Origin: Paramylibacter kogurei
GTDB lineage: Bacteria; Pseudomonadota; Alphaproteobacteria; Rhodobacterales; Rhodobacteraceae
Direction of reading: 5' to 3'
Assembly (NCBI RefSeq): GCF_002742285.1
Contig: NZ_MDGM01000002.1
Coordinates: 1 to 60,582 of the forward strand
Length of the DNA: 60,582 nucleotides
Numbering within the stretch: the first letter of the stretch is position 1; each line of letters opens with the position of its first letter. The notes under the pieces are model-generated. The model saw nothing but the letters and a program-made list of their open reading frames with translations. It searched no databases and was not told the origin of the DNA. A program made the translations under genes and the position numbers. This document shows positions 44,401 through 50,702 of the stretch, piece after piece.

Positions 44401-45827
44401 GGCACAATGCCAGCAATGTGTTTTTGCAAATCTTGCGCGGTGATTGATTTATCGCCGACATAAAATGCAATGATGGTTTTATCGGCACTATCCGCGCCCG
44501 ATTTGGCGATGACACAGGCCAGATTGACACCTTCATAAGCCTCTAGCCCCGCTTCGATTTCACCAAGTTCCACGCGGTATCCGCGCACCTTGACCTGTGT
44601 ATCAATGCGCCCTTCGAAATATACATTTCCAGTTTCATCCATATGCGCCATGTCACCAGTGCGATATAATGTGATGGATTTATTCCACGGTGCGGGAACA
44701 AATGCGGCATTGGTTAAATCGGAACGTCCCAAATAACCTTTTGCCAGCCCGACACCCGCACAAACCAATTCGCCGCTTTGACCTGAGGGAAGTTGGTTTT
44801 GATTTTCATCAACAATGTAAACGGCGCTTCCGTTAATTGCCTTGCCAAGGGTAAGCGGTTGCCCCGATTCCAAGTCGCTGCGCTGGACGGTGTGACAGGT
44901 TGTGAATGTGGTGTTTTCCGTCGGGCCGTAACAATGGATCAGCGTTAAATCCGGACAATGATCCAACACACGGGCAAATTTCGCTGGTGAAACAACATCG
45001 CCACCCGTCAACACATGGCGCAAATGCGGGGTGTTAAAATCGCCGGGGCGTTCATCGGCAATGGCATGAAACAGCCCAATCGTGATGAAAATGGATGTAA
45101 TGCGTTTTTCAGCAAGTATTTCACCCAATCCTCGTAGCGATAAATTGTCGGTTTGGGGCAAAACCAACACGCCGCCGTTTAACAACGCACCCCAAATTTC
45201 AAAAGTGGCGGCATCAAATGCAACGGGTGAATATTGTAAAATACGTTGATCGGGGCCAAGGGGCGTGTAATCCAGTTCAAGAACCAAACGCAAAATTGCG
45301 TTATGAGGCACAACAACACCCTTGGGTGTGCCCGTGGACCCTGATGTGAACATGACATAGGCCGTATCATCGGGCGCCACGGTTGCAGGGTTTAATTTTT
45401 TGGCGCGCGCTGGGATTTTATCCGCTGCCAAAAACGGCAGCATATTTACATCGGTTTTTGCCAATGCATCAATTGAACCCAGCGCATGTGTCATGCCCGT
45501 GGCATCCACAATGGCCGCGATTCTGTCGGCGGGGTAATAATCGGGCAGGGGAACATACCCCGCACCCAGTTTCAGAATCGCCAGAATCGCAATGACGGTT
45601 TCGGGGGATTTCGCACAAGACAATCCAATTAAATCACCCTGTTTTGCGCCCGCATCCAAAAGCTGTTGTGCAACGATGTTTGAGGCGCGATCAAGCTGCG
45701 CATAATTGACGGATAAATCACCGCTTTCAAGCGCTGTACGCTTGGGCGATTTTTTCGCAACCTTTTGAAAACACGTGATAACATCAGCGTTGTAAGCGCT
45801 GTTTTTGGTTTTGTCTTGGATGTTCAT
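35469..45827 (-). CDS. Hybrid NRPS-PKS with internal aminotransferase (A-T-KS-AT-T-AMT-C-A-T-TE)
   Basis: This 3,452-residue cytoplasmic megasynthase needs 4'-phosphopantetheine arms. The domains in order are: A1 (about 20-505; FDAATFEIW near 206), T1 (Ser in DLGASSL near 551), KS (about 625-1055; Cys in CACSTSL near 787, EAHGTGT and NVGHL present), AT (about 1165-1470; GHSIGE near 1234, HAFH near 1330, malonyl-type), T2 (GFDSL near 1556), a PLP class III aminotransferase (Lys in YGKVIGGG near 1925), C (HHIVCDGWS near 2269), A2 (about 2650-3100), T3 (ELGGHSL near 3129) and TE (GYSGG near 3272). No KR, DH, ER or E domain is seen. By eye the specificity residues of A1 read DAFFLGCTFK (branched chain) and those of A2 VDWLFSLADK (beta-alanine-like). 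Confidence 0.93.
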   Translation of the reverse strand: MNIQDKTKNSAYNADVITCFQKVAKKSPKRTALESGDLSVNYAQLDRASNIVAQQLLDAGAKQGDLIGLSCAKSPETVIAILAILKLGAGYVPLPDYYPADRIAAIVDATGMTHALGSIDALAKTDVNMLPFLAADKIPARAKKLNPATVAPDDTAYVMFTSGSTGTPKGVVVPHNAILRLVLELDYTPLGPDQRILQYSPVAFDAATFEIWGALLNGGVLVLPQTDNLSLRGLGEILAEKRITSIFITIGLFHAIADERPGDFNTPHLRHVLTGGDVVSPAKFARVLDHCPDLTLIHCYGPTENTTFTTCHTVQRSDLESGQPLTLGKAINGSAVYIVDENQNQLPSGQSGELVCAGVGLAKGYLGRSDLTNAAFVPAPWNKSITLYRTGDMAHMDETGNVYFEGRIDTQVKVRGYRVELGEIEAGLEAYEGVNLACVIAKSGADSADKTIIAFYVGDKSITAQDLQKHIAGIVPDYAIPSRFVAMDELPLNPNGKLDRKGLAAMEIPAATPPAPKKSGGDAHQVENLIADVFAEILQQPNPDRHANFFDLGASSLHIARAHERIETNLDRQFAITDFFLHSTITALATHLAADPVAVAAKPKRANVDDNLFAIVGMAGRYPGANSVDEYWNALLDGRELISHFSDDELEINPRAENPNAPYVNSRGMMPDVKMFDARHFGIPPREAEQMDPQHRILLEVAQTALEDAKVDPDKFDGKIGIFCGSSQNSYLLNNLMSAPGATRKYASTYPVENFGVLFGNDKDFIATRIAYKLNLRGPAATVLCACSTSLVAVAQACESLRNGTSDMALAGGVSITLPSKRPYQYLPDGMASSDGHCRTFDADASGTVFGDGAGLVVVRRLQDAIDDGDDIAAVIRGFSVNNDGSEKVGYAAPSIKAQAEVIKDAQAAAGVDARSIGYIEAHGTGTPLGDPIEFAALNQAFSASTSDKGFCAIGSAKTNVGHLDIAAGVTGLIKTAMTLKTGQIPPLLHYKSPNKNINFDDSAFYPVTKRIDWKTDAKTPRRAGISAFGVGGTNIHMILEQPPVMKSVKPPKLTGPQIFPVSASSKDALKATIANLGAFAKENGKAAPAAIIQQLLNNRHDYNQRAVLVADGMNGLSDAADNFSGVSHGAGRWDKIAMMFPGQGAQHVGMAKDLYENETVFREALDICATLLKDETGIDLLKIIHAPAKDAEKMTEKLKDTAIAQPAIFSISYALAKQWAHWGVNPDAMMGHSIGEFAAATIAGVFALPDAIKLIALRGRLMADLPRGVMISVRASENDILPYLGDDIDLAAVNGAQLCVISGPKSAGKAATKKLEDAGFVCSELHTSHAFHSHMMDPALDDFRAVVSKMELNAPRIPIMSTVTGDWLTEIEATDPDYWAMHMRRPVRFFDAMQRFWAEGTHVMLESGPGRTLATLAGQNPDRGSKQPALSSLPHAQSTNANSHTTMLESFGNLWAVGYSVDWTRIYPDMAGWPIMKSSVTLPSYPFQRKEFWIDPVIVDATAVSTTALTADEPVVESAPVERDANLAVKEMLSELSGLDVDEIDDTASYLELGFDSLLLTQATKELSDQFSVTVTLRQLMDDLARLDLLVEYVREHGNLGSGAPADKTPLAEMTQIDKGEEESATPSSAPTTNIDREDHADELNKQQRAHIAALTKRFVAKTQKSKDLTAKHRFAHADPRTASGFNRLWKEIVYQIVTVKSKGSRLLDVDGNEYIDILNGFGPGFLGHGADNIVEAVQHQLHEGFEVGPQSLAAMEAAELFCEVTGNDRTSFVCTGSEAVYAAMRLARTCTGRDKVVMFARDYHGNFDEVLVRGVNTKSGPKTMPLAPGIPRDAVKNVVVLPYGSPEALDYIKAHAHELAAVMVEPVQSRRPEFRPHDFIRSVRKLTSDAGALFIFDEVVTGFRFGPRGAQGYYGITADLVTYGKVIGGGMPLGVVSGKAEYMDTFDGGEWQYGDDSFPNAPVTFFAGTFVRHPLAMASVKAMLQFFKSQPDFFWKTVNAKGDKLAGSVDKWFADNDMPFQMPNCGSLMYLRIGEDQKYGGLLGANMRERGVFFLEGFPSYMTAAHDDEDIEYVVDAIKDSALELRAAGLLVGREAVEYDGPRVSAPPARLALPDGAERIAHQMANPPKTLRVPTTEAQREIWAAMIVTPEVTPAYNESVTLKMHGVVDAQKLRDATETVFARHDALRTTFSPDGMFMQISPTSDVQVLMVDMQDLTPAQRKNRFDQIILDEVNEPFDMQSGPFVRAQLISNSKTDHNLIITAHHIVCDGWSIDVIMRDIGAVYSALMLGENPTLPPAQSIISYSRAEEEWNRTEEAAQSRAYWLNQFEQTPPVLDIPTDKPRGAQKSVRGARADREIDAALTARLRKLAASQNSTFVNTLLAAYKIYIAKLADVDDITIGLPASGQAARGMDTVVGHCVNLLPIRTQIDWDDSFETYLKHVRTTLLDGFEHQNYTFGSLIKELKIKRDPSRVMLVPAIFNIDNGIDLSSMSFGDVDTEFVTNPRSYEHFEIYLNVTDNRDTVYTEWSYAADLFDAATIERHITNFIALLDQLCDHPDQALNSFDTQSDADRKTLLNDWQGAVVDYPRDTNLGAMFDKIVAKSSGMIALAHDGKMKSYSDLDKMVNAIAGQMRDMGVKQGDTVGICLHRSFDLVASMLAAFRLGAAYVPLAPNNPKDRLDYMASDARCALVVSTHALAKSLPFDTTLFVDDVDMSKAKPIKQAKISATDTAYVAYTSGSTGRPKGVMGTHRATINRFNWMWNTFPFEDGEVMCQKTAISFVDSIWEIFGPLLAGVPQAIIDDDTVKDPAALFALLGAQNVTRLLVVPSLLRAILNSKIDMSATCPNMRLLFTSGERLGTDLARRFLDAAPNITLVNLYGSSEVAADVTCEIITELGDHDVPIGRPIDNARLYVLGKNQTPVQIGEMGELYVGGDVLAAGYIHQPELTDERFIPDPFVDGDGMMFATGDLVRYLSDGRLLYEGRRDDQVKIRGYRIEMGEVEQALADLDDIAQAAVILGSDINGENRMEAYVTTSDDAVFDESIVRRALSATLPDYMVPSLFHVLDIFPLNPNGKLDRPKLAEMALAKPATTADARPDSDVEKRLHDIWADVLGRKNISLDDNFFELGGHSLLAVKLFSNVQEEFGQALPISTLFANPTLRKLATTIDDTTSAPATHSDDGVNDAWDTSVIVAEAPNSTKKPLFVVGGVGGNLNNMYEFAQLIGQHRTVIGLQTRGILHHKPHDSVEAMATDHINNMRQYQPTGPYYLAGYSGGAIIAFEIAKQLEAAGHTMKYVGMLDMHAPNVRVDLDMSITQKLRAEAELLSIGGAKNLWRRASTKARNALAKSGLTPSQEDDELQSYLRLSRHWWAVADKYHAGQIDADVVLFHNPPETLSDLEIGRRDVSFGWQDVTRGTVDIIKLDSSHLDMFKGESAKIVADLINAHLEGLDAH

Positions 45828-46043
45828 TTTAAATCAATTTCGCTCATAGGCCAGAAAAGGCGTGGTATTCAAACAGTGATATAATTTGGCAAAATAGCCG
45901 AGGTTATAAAGGCGGTAATAGGCATATAAAAATTTAGTGCAACTTTGACAGAGTGACCCATCGTAATGTTGGATTCAGTGACATTTCGCACAGTCTTACA
46001 ATTATCTTAACCTTGGGTTTGGGCATCCGTAAACCCCTTTGCA
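45828..46043. other. NRPS-PKS upstream region
   Basis: This 216-base gap between the methyltransferase stop and the NRPS-PKS start is AT-rich and should hold the promoter of the big gene. I see no strong inverted repeat or terminator here, so read-through from the methyltransferase gene is also possible. Confidence 0.35.
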
Positions 46044-46856
46044 TCAGTTCGCGCAAATACACATGACCCAACGAATATCATCGGTGCGGGTTTGTTCGTT
46101 GAACAAAACCGAAAGCCCAACCTGTTTGGCGAGCCATGCATGATTATGCGAAAATGAATCGTCGGGACCAAAAATATATGACCTTGGTTGTTGTGCCAGA
46201 TTGTGATCATCCGCGATGGGTTCCACAAACGCAATCACGCTATTTTTATGGGCGAGCATTTGGCGAAACAGGGTTTGCACCGCATCTTGGGAAAAATATT
46301 CCAAGACACCGCCATAAACAAACACCAATGTGTTGTCCTGAGAGACCAGATCATAATGATCTTCGGCATTGCCTGCGATAAATTTGATTTTTTCGATATC
46401 TGCATATTTTTGGCGATTTTGTTCCAAAACAGCGGCATTTATATCAATGCCGATCAATTCATCCAAACCATCAAGGTTTTGCGCAAAATAATTTAAAACC
46501 TGCCCATCGCCGCATCCAATTTCAACAACGCGTTTAAACGGCAATGCGTGGTGCAATTGGTGGATTTTATCAACAATGGGTTTATGCGCACCCAAAAACC
46601 ACAGCCCAAATCGATTGGTGGCCTTGTCAAAATAATCTGCGGTGGTGATATTGTTCCAAAATGAAAAATGTGCATCTTGGGTGGCCGATGTATCATGGGC
46701 ACGGATCGTGTGTTGCAGGCGCGAAAATAACACGGCTTTGATCACGTTTAACCGCCATCCAGTGGGCGCGGTATGGGTGTGGTTTTCAACAAAATGTGGC
46801 GCGACATAATCGGTTGCAGTGCCAAGTGCGAGTTTTAATTTCCCTTTCGTATTCAT
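46044..46856 (-). CDS. SAM-dependent methyltransferase
   Basis: This 270-residue class I methyltransferase carries the SAM-binding motif VVEIGCGDGQVLNYF near residue 112 and the acidic loop LIGIDINAAVLEQN near 136. It lies directly upstream of and parallel to the NRPS-PKS gene, so it may tailor the product, but a role in polysaccharide methylation cannot be excluded. It diverges from the membrane protein at 47023. Confidence 0.8.
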   Translation of the reverse strand: MNTKGKLKLALGTATDYVAPHFVENHTHTAPTGWRLNVIKAVLFSRLQHTIRAHDTSATQDAHFSFWNNITTADYFDKATNRFGLWFLGAHKPIVDKIHQLHHALPFKRVVEIGCGDGQVLNYFAQNLDGLDELIGIDINAAVLEQNRQKYADIEKIKFIAGNAEDHYDLVSQDNTLVFVYGGVLEYFSQDAVQTLFRQMLAHKNSVIAFVEPIADDHNLAQQPRSYIFGPDDSFSHNHAWLAKQVGLSVLFNEQTRTDDIRWVMCICAN

Positions 46857-47022
46857 GATGACCTCCCATGATTAACGGGAAAAATAGTTTTGAAGGATAT
46901 GAGAATAGCGGTAAGTATTTGGTAATACAGTGATGAATCACATCATTTTTGATTGATTCTTATGTTTATTATTATCGAGATTTTATAAAATCAAAGTAAC
47001 AAAAAGTTGTGGAATTAGAGAA
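46857..47022. promoter_or_regulatory. Divergent promoter region, methyltransferase / CPBP-like gene
   Basis: This AT-rich 166-base gap contains the palindrome GTGAT-GA-ATCAC (46930-46941). It resembles the CRP-like sites elsewhere but has a spacer two bases shorter, so it may bind a different factor or none. Confidence 0.35.
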
Positions 47023-47880
47023 ATGCAATTTATTCGAAAAAACGAAGTTTGGGTGTTTTTACTGCTCATTCCGATTTTAAACTGGGCCTTTGTTGAATGG
47101 GTTGCCGCGGGCATTGAAAGTGCGGGTGGCGAAGAAAACTATCCCATGAGCATTTATCGTCACGGGCGGTTTTTCCTGTTGGGTGGTGCGTTGTTTGTTC
47201 TGGTGATGATCACGCGCGGATTTGGCGGTATCACGGAATTATTGCGCCCGATGTTAAATTGGCGCGTCAACATATTGTGGTATGTCTTTGCACTGGGCTG
47301 GGCGGCATTTGTGTGCTGTCTGGTGTTGTTGGGCAAAGGCATTTTGAACGGCAACGGATTGTCTGAAATTACCATTAGCTTTGATGTGATGAACAGCGCC
47401 TGGATGTGGTTCACGTTATTGATCTGGGCCTTTATCGGCGAAATCGTTTGGGTCAGCTATGCCGTGCGCCAATTGCAAAAAGACATGTCGATTTTTAATG
47501 CCGCAATGATCGTTGGTATTTTCTGGTCGCTTTGGTGGTTCCCAATTGTGTTTATTGGTATTTCGATCATTCCCGGGCTGCCATTGGGCGCGTTAACGTT
47601 AAACATGATGGCCGCGGCGGGGATGTGTGCATTTGTTTATGCCCATACCAAAAGCGGGATCTGTGTTTGGTTGTTACAGTTCATGTTAAACTCGATGTTG
47701 TTGGTATTCCCTGTGTCACCGACATCGGGGGGGATTCCAACCTATTGGGCCTATGCGATTGTGTATTTCATTTTGATGCTGGTATTGTTTTATCTGTTTG
47801 GTCCAACCAAGCGTAAACCGGTTAATCAAACTGTGCCACACAGCATTGGCAATCGAATGCATCAATTGCAAGATAGTTAA
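47023..47880 (+). CDS. CPBP-like membrane protein without the catalytic residues
   Basis: This 285-residue protein has about eight membrane helices. Its pattern follows CPBP (Abi/CAAX-like) intramembrane proteases: GEIVWVSY near residue 143 matches the EExxxR motif, FWSLWWFP near 167 the second motif, and LLQFMLNSM near 221 the third. The first Glu, the Arg and both His of the protease are replaced (Gly, Val, Trp, Gln), so it is probably not a protease. Its position between the methyltransferase and phosphopantetheinyl-transferase genes suggests a role in product export, immunity or anchoring. Its last 59 bases overlap the convergent transferase gene. Confidence 0.65.
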   Translation: MQFIRKNEVWVFLLLIPILNWAFVEWVAAGIESAGGEENYPMSIYRHGRFFLLGGALFVLVMITRGFGGITELLRPMLNWRVNILWYVFALGWAAFVCCLVLLGKGILNGNGLSEITISFDVMNSAWMWFTLLIWAFIGEIVWVSYAVRQLQKDMSIFNAAMIVGIFWSLWWFPIVFIGISIIPGLPLGALTLNMMAAAGMCAFVYAHTKSGICVWLLQFMLNSMLLVFPVSPTSGGIPTYWAYAIVYFILMLVLFYLFGPTKRKPVNQTVPHSIGNRMHQLQDS

Positions 47881-48499
47881 ATGTAACATCCCCTTGCGCC
47901 AAATGCGCCCCTGTGGGGCGTTGATTATCAAGCAAGAGTGAAATTGATTTGGGGGGCAGGGACATGCCTTGCCCCGTTAATTTCATCGCCGCTTCTTTGG
48001 CTGTCCAAAAATCAAAGAAACACTGGCGCTGTGCGGATTCATCCAGTTGATCCAGCACATCACATTCTGATTGCGTGAATACATTGCGCGCAAGCTCTGC
48101 TGGTTTCACGCGCCGATCCAACAATTCAACATCCACCCCAATTGGCGCCGTGTCGGATATGGCCAAAACGGCGGCATGTTTTGAATGGCTGAGGTTGAAT
48201 TCAACACCCCCACCGCGCAGGGTGGGTTTGTCGTTTTCACCGTAATCAAAAACAACGGATTGGGGTGCATCACCCGTGATCGCACCAATATGTTGGCGCA
48301 GAATTGCACGGCCAATAACAAACCGATCACGGTGGCGATCAAAATGAAAACGATTGGCGCGCGCGGTTTCGGTTTTATCCAGCATCGCAAATGCGCCATC
48401 ATAAATTGCCGCATCCGATTTATACGCATCCAAATCAAACACCAAGGCCCGCACTCCATTTCCATGTGTGATCGTTTGAAGTGGCGCTAATCGTTGCAT
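47822..48499 (-). CDS. 4'-phosphopantetheinyl transferase (Sfp type)
   Basis: This 225-residue enzyme should load phosphopantetheine onto the three carrier domains of the NRPS-PKS. It shows the family motifs FNLSHS near residue 102, GVDVELLDRR near 122 and the magnesium/catalytic segment FWTAKEAAMKLTGQG near 168. The ATG at 48499 is chosen because GGGGA lies nine bases upstream; a TTG at 48520 is less likely. Its gene end overlaps the membrane protein gene by 59 bases. Confidence 0.9.
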   Translation of the reverse strand: MQRLAPLQTITHGNGVRALVFDLDAYKSDAAIYDGAFAMLDKTETARANRFHFDRHRDRFVIGRAILRQHIGAITGDAPQSVVFDYGENDKPTLRGGGVEFNLSHSKHAAVLAISDTAPIGVDVELLDRRVKPAELARNVFTQSECDVLDQLDESAQRQCFFDFWTAKEAAMKLTGQGMSLPPKSISLLLDNQRPTGAHLAQGDVTFNYLAIDAFDCQCCVAQFD

Positions 48500-48564
48500 T
48501 GCGTAATCCCCAAGTCCCAAATCATTGAAAACACAGATACCCGCGAAAACAAAGTTTAAATTTT

Positions 48565-48580
48565 AGTGACCAATATCACT
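48565..48580. promoter_or_regulatory. CRP-like palindrome upstream of the Alg14/13 operon
   Basis: AGTGA-CCAATA-TCACT is a perfect inverted repeat with the six-base spacer of CRP sites. It lies between the divergent phosphopantetheinyl transferase and Alg14-like genes. The arms match the site at 3570-3585 exactly. Confidence 0.5.
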
Positions 48581-48666
48581 TAATTTCGAATTTCTGGTGA
48601 CAGGTGGTGGGAATCGTCCTAGGCTGTGATCGAGCATTTTGAAAAAATTTACAGATTGATTTTATT

Positions 48667-49134
48667 GTGGAAAAACTTCACGACAAAAAGGTCATGGCGA
48701 TTGCGTCAGGGGGTGGCCATTGGGTTCAGCTCTTGCGACTGCGCCCTGCCTATATCGACAGCAATGTCTTTTTCGTAAGCCTTGATCCAACATCGGCCAG
48801 CGATGTGCCCGATCATCGTTATTACGTCATCAGCGAAGCATCACGTAAACAAAAGCTGCAATTCATTCGCGTGATTTTGCAACTGTTGCGCATCCTGTGG
48901 AAAGAACGCCCAGATGTGATTATCACCACGGGGTCGGCGCCGGCACTAATGGCGCTTGGGCTTGGGAAAAAGCTTTTCCGATGCAAAACCATTTGGATCG
49001 ATTCCATTGCCAATGCCGAACGCCTGTCCACATCAGGATCACAGGCGGGGCGCGTGGCCGATGTGTGGTTGACCCAATGGGAACATCTGGCAGATGACGA
49101 AAAAGGCCCGCATTATTGGGGGGCGGTTTTATGA
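48667..49134 (+). CDS. Alg14/PssD-like glycosyltransferase subunit
   Basis: This 155-residue protein matches the membrane-recruiting N-terminal half of a split GT-B transferase: VMAIASGGGHWVQLLRL near the start, PDVIITTGSAPALMALGLGK near residue 78 and WIDSIANAERLS near 108. With the next gene product it forms an Alg13/Alg14-type enzyme that adds a sugar, often a uronic acid or HexNAc, to a lipid-linked acceptor. The start is GTG without a good Shine-Dalgarno; an ATG at 48694 is possible. Confidence 0.85.
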   Translation: MEKLHDKKVMAIASGGGHWVQLLRLRPAYIDSNVFFVSLDPTSASDVPDHRYYVISEASRKQKLQFIRVILQLLRILWKERPDVIITTGSAPALMALGLGKKLFRCKTIWIDSIANAERLSTSGSQAGRVADVWLTQWEHLADDEKGPHYWGAVL

Positions 49135-49613
49135 TATTTGTCACCATCGGCACCATGTTTCCGTTTGATCGTTTGATCCAAACAATGGATGCATGGGCCA
49201 AAGACCATCCCGAACAACAGGTGAAATGCCAGATCGGCACCGGCAGCTATATTCCCGAACATATGGAATATGTGCGCAAATATAGCCAAGCAGAATTTAG
49301 CGAAACCGTGCGAACCGCCGATTTGGTGGTGTCCCATGCGGGCATGGGTTCGGTGATTACAGCGGGGCGTTTTGGCGTGCCGATTGTGATGATCCCAAGG
49401 ATTAAATCCAAGGGCGAACATACCACCGATCATCAGGTGGCAACGGCAAATTGGCTGCGCAAAAAACCCGGTGTTTTCATCGCCGATCATCACGCCGAAT
49501 TGGGTGGAATGGTGGATTATGCGCTGATCAACGGTGAAAAGGGTAATGAATTATTCACGCAATACGCCGATTCCGCATTCACGGATCGGTTGCGCGATGC
49601 AATTTTAAAATAG
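49131..49613 (+). CDS. Alg13/PssE-like glycosyltransferase subunit
   Basis: This 160-residue protein is the C-terminal, donor-binding half of the split GT-B transferase: IFVTIGTMFPFDRLI at the start, then VVSHAGMGSVITAGRFGVPIVMIPR near residue 67 and HTTDHQVATANWL near 100. The start overlaps the previous stop (ATGA), so both subunits are made together. The pair probably builds one linkage of the exopolysaccharide repeat. Confidence 0.87.
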   Translation: MIFVTIGTMFPFDRLIQTMDAWAKDHPEQQVKCQIGTGSYIPEHMEYVRKYSQAEFSETVRTADLVVSHAGMGSVITAGRFGVPIVMIPRIKSKGEHTTDHQVATANWLRKKPGVFIADHHAELGGMVDYALINGEKGNELFTQYADSAFTDRLRDAILK

Positions 49614-49621
49614 GATTTGAA

Positions 49622-50698
49622 ATGACCAAAATCGGACTCGTCGGATTGGGCAAAATGGGCATATCGCATTTTTCGATTGCCAATGCTGATCCACGCGCAG
49701 AAATCATTATTTGTGATGCGTCTGGCTATATGCTGGATACGATCAAAAAATACACGGGCTGTACCGCGTATAAATCATTCGACACGATGTTGGAAAAAGA
49801 GGATTTAGCCGCCGTCATCATCGCCACCCCATCGCGATTGCATGCACCAATGGTGCGCGCAGCGCTTGAAAAAGGGTTGCATGTGTTTTGCGAAAAACCG
49901 TTTTGTCTGGACCCAGCGGAATCCGCCGCATTGGCGAAATTGGCCGCGGACAAGGGTTTGATCACACAGGTGGGTTATCATTATCGCTATGTGGGTGCGT
50001 TTCAGGAAATGAAACGCATCATCGACAGCGGCGCAATTGGCACCGTGACCCATATTCTGGCAGAGGCTTATGGCCCTGTGATCCTAAAACCCAAGGGTAA
50101 AACTTGGCGCACAGATCGGGCAGAGGGTGGAGGCTGTTTATACGATTACGCAGCACATCCGATCAATTTGTTGAACTGGTATTTTGGCGAACCTGATCGC
50201 GCAGATGGCACAATCCTTGCCCCGATTTTTTCTGCCGATACGGATGACGAGGTTTATTCAACGCTGACATGGAATGATGGAACATCCGCGCATGTTTCGG
50301 TGAACTGGTCCGATGAATCCTATCGCAAGATGAGCACCAAGATTTCGATCACGGGCACCAAGGGGCGCATCAATGCCGATCGCCAAGAATGCCAAACATA
50401 TCTGCGCGAAACCACCGATGCATTGCCCGAATACGAACAGGGTTGGAATGTGCGCTACACCACCGATTTAACCCAAGAGGTGGCGTTTTATTTGCGCGGC
50501 GAAGAATATTCCGCACAGATGTACGATTTTATATCGGCCGTGGTGGGCGATGGTGGCAATCCTGTGAATGATTTTGCATCCGCCACGCAAACTGATCGCA
50601 CAATGGCGATGATGATCACCGATCACCAATCCGCCCCAACAACAAAACGCGCCGCACCGCTGGTGGCCAAGAAAAAACGCAGCTGGTTGGGGAGATAG
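49622..50698 (+). CDS. Gfo/Idh/MocA-family NAD(P)-dependent oxidoreductase
   Basis: This 358-residue enzyme has an N-terminal Rossmann fold (IGLVGLGKMGISH), the sugar-dehydrogenase segment HVFCEKPFCLDPAES near residue 90 and a C-terminal alpha/beta domain with GGCLYDYAAHPINLLNWYFG near 170. The family oxidises or reduces sugars and nucleotide sugars. Context suggests it makes a modified sugar for the polysaccharide, together with the unknown protein encoded four bases downstream. Confidence 0.88.
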   Translation: MTKIGLVGLGKMGISHFSIANADPRAEIIICDASGYMLDTIKKYTGCTAYKSFDTMLEKEDLAAVIIATPSRLHAPMVRAALEKGLHVFCEKPFCLDPAESAALAKLAADKGLITQVGYHYRYVGAFQEMKRIIDSGAIGTVTHILAEAYGPVILKPKGKTWRTDRAEGGGCLYDYAAHPINLLNWYFGEPDRADGTILAPIFSADTDDEVYSTLTWNDGTSAHVSVNWSDESYRKMSTKISITGTKGRINADRQECQTYLRETTDALPEYEQGWNVRYTTDLTQEVAFYLRGEEYSAQMYDFISAVVGDGGNPVNDFASATQTDRTMAMMITDHQSAPTTKRAAPLVAKKKRSWLGR

Positions 50699-50702
50699 AG
50701 AC

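Noticed and set aside
35469..45827. Ketoreductase or epimerisation domain within the megasynthase
   Set aside because: Only about 50 residues separate AT from the second carrier domain, and no KR or E motifs appear anywhere.
46930..46941. GTGAT-GA-ATCAC as a further CRP site
   Set aside because: The spacer is two bases shorter than in the CRP consensus, so it is noted only as a palindrome.
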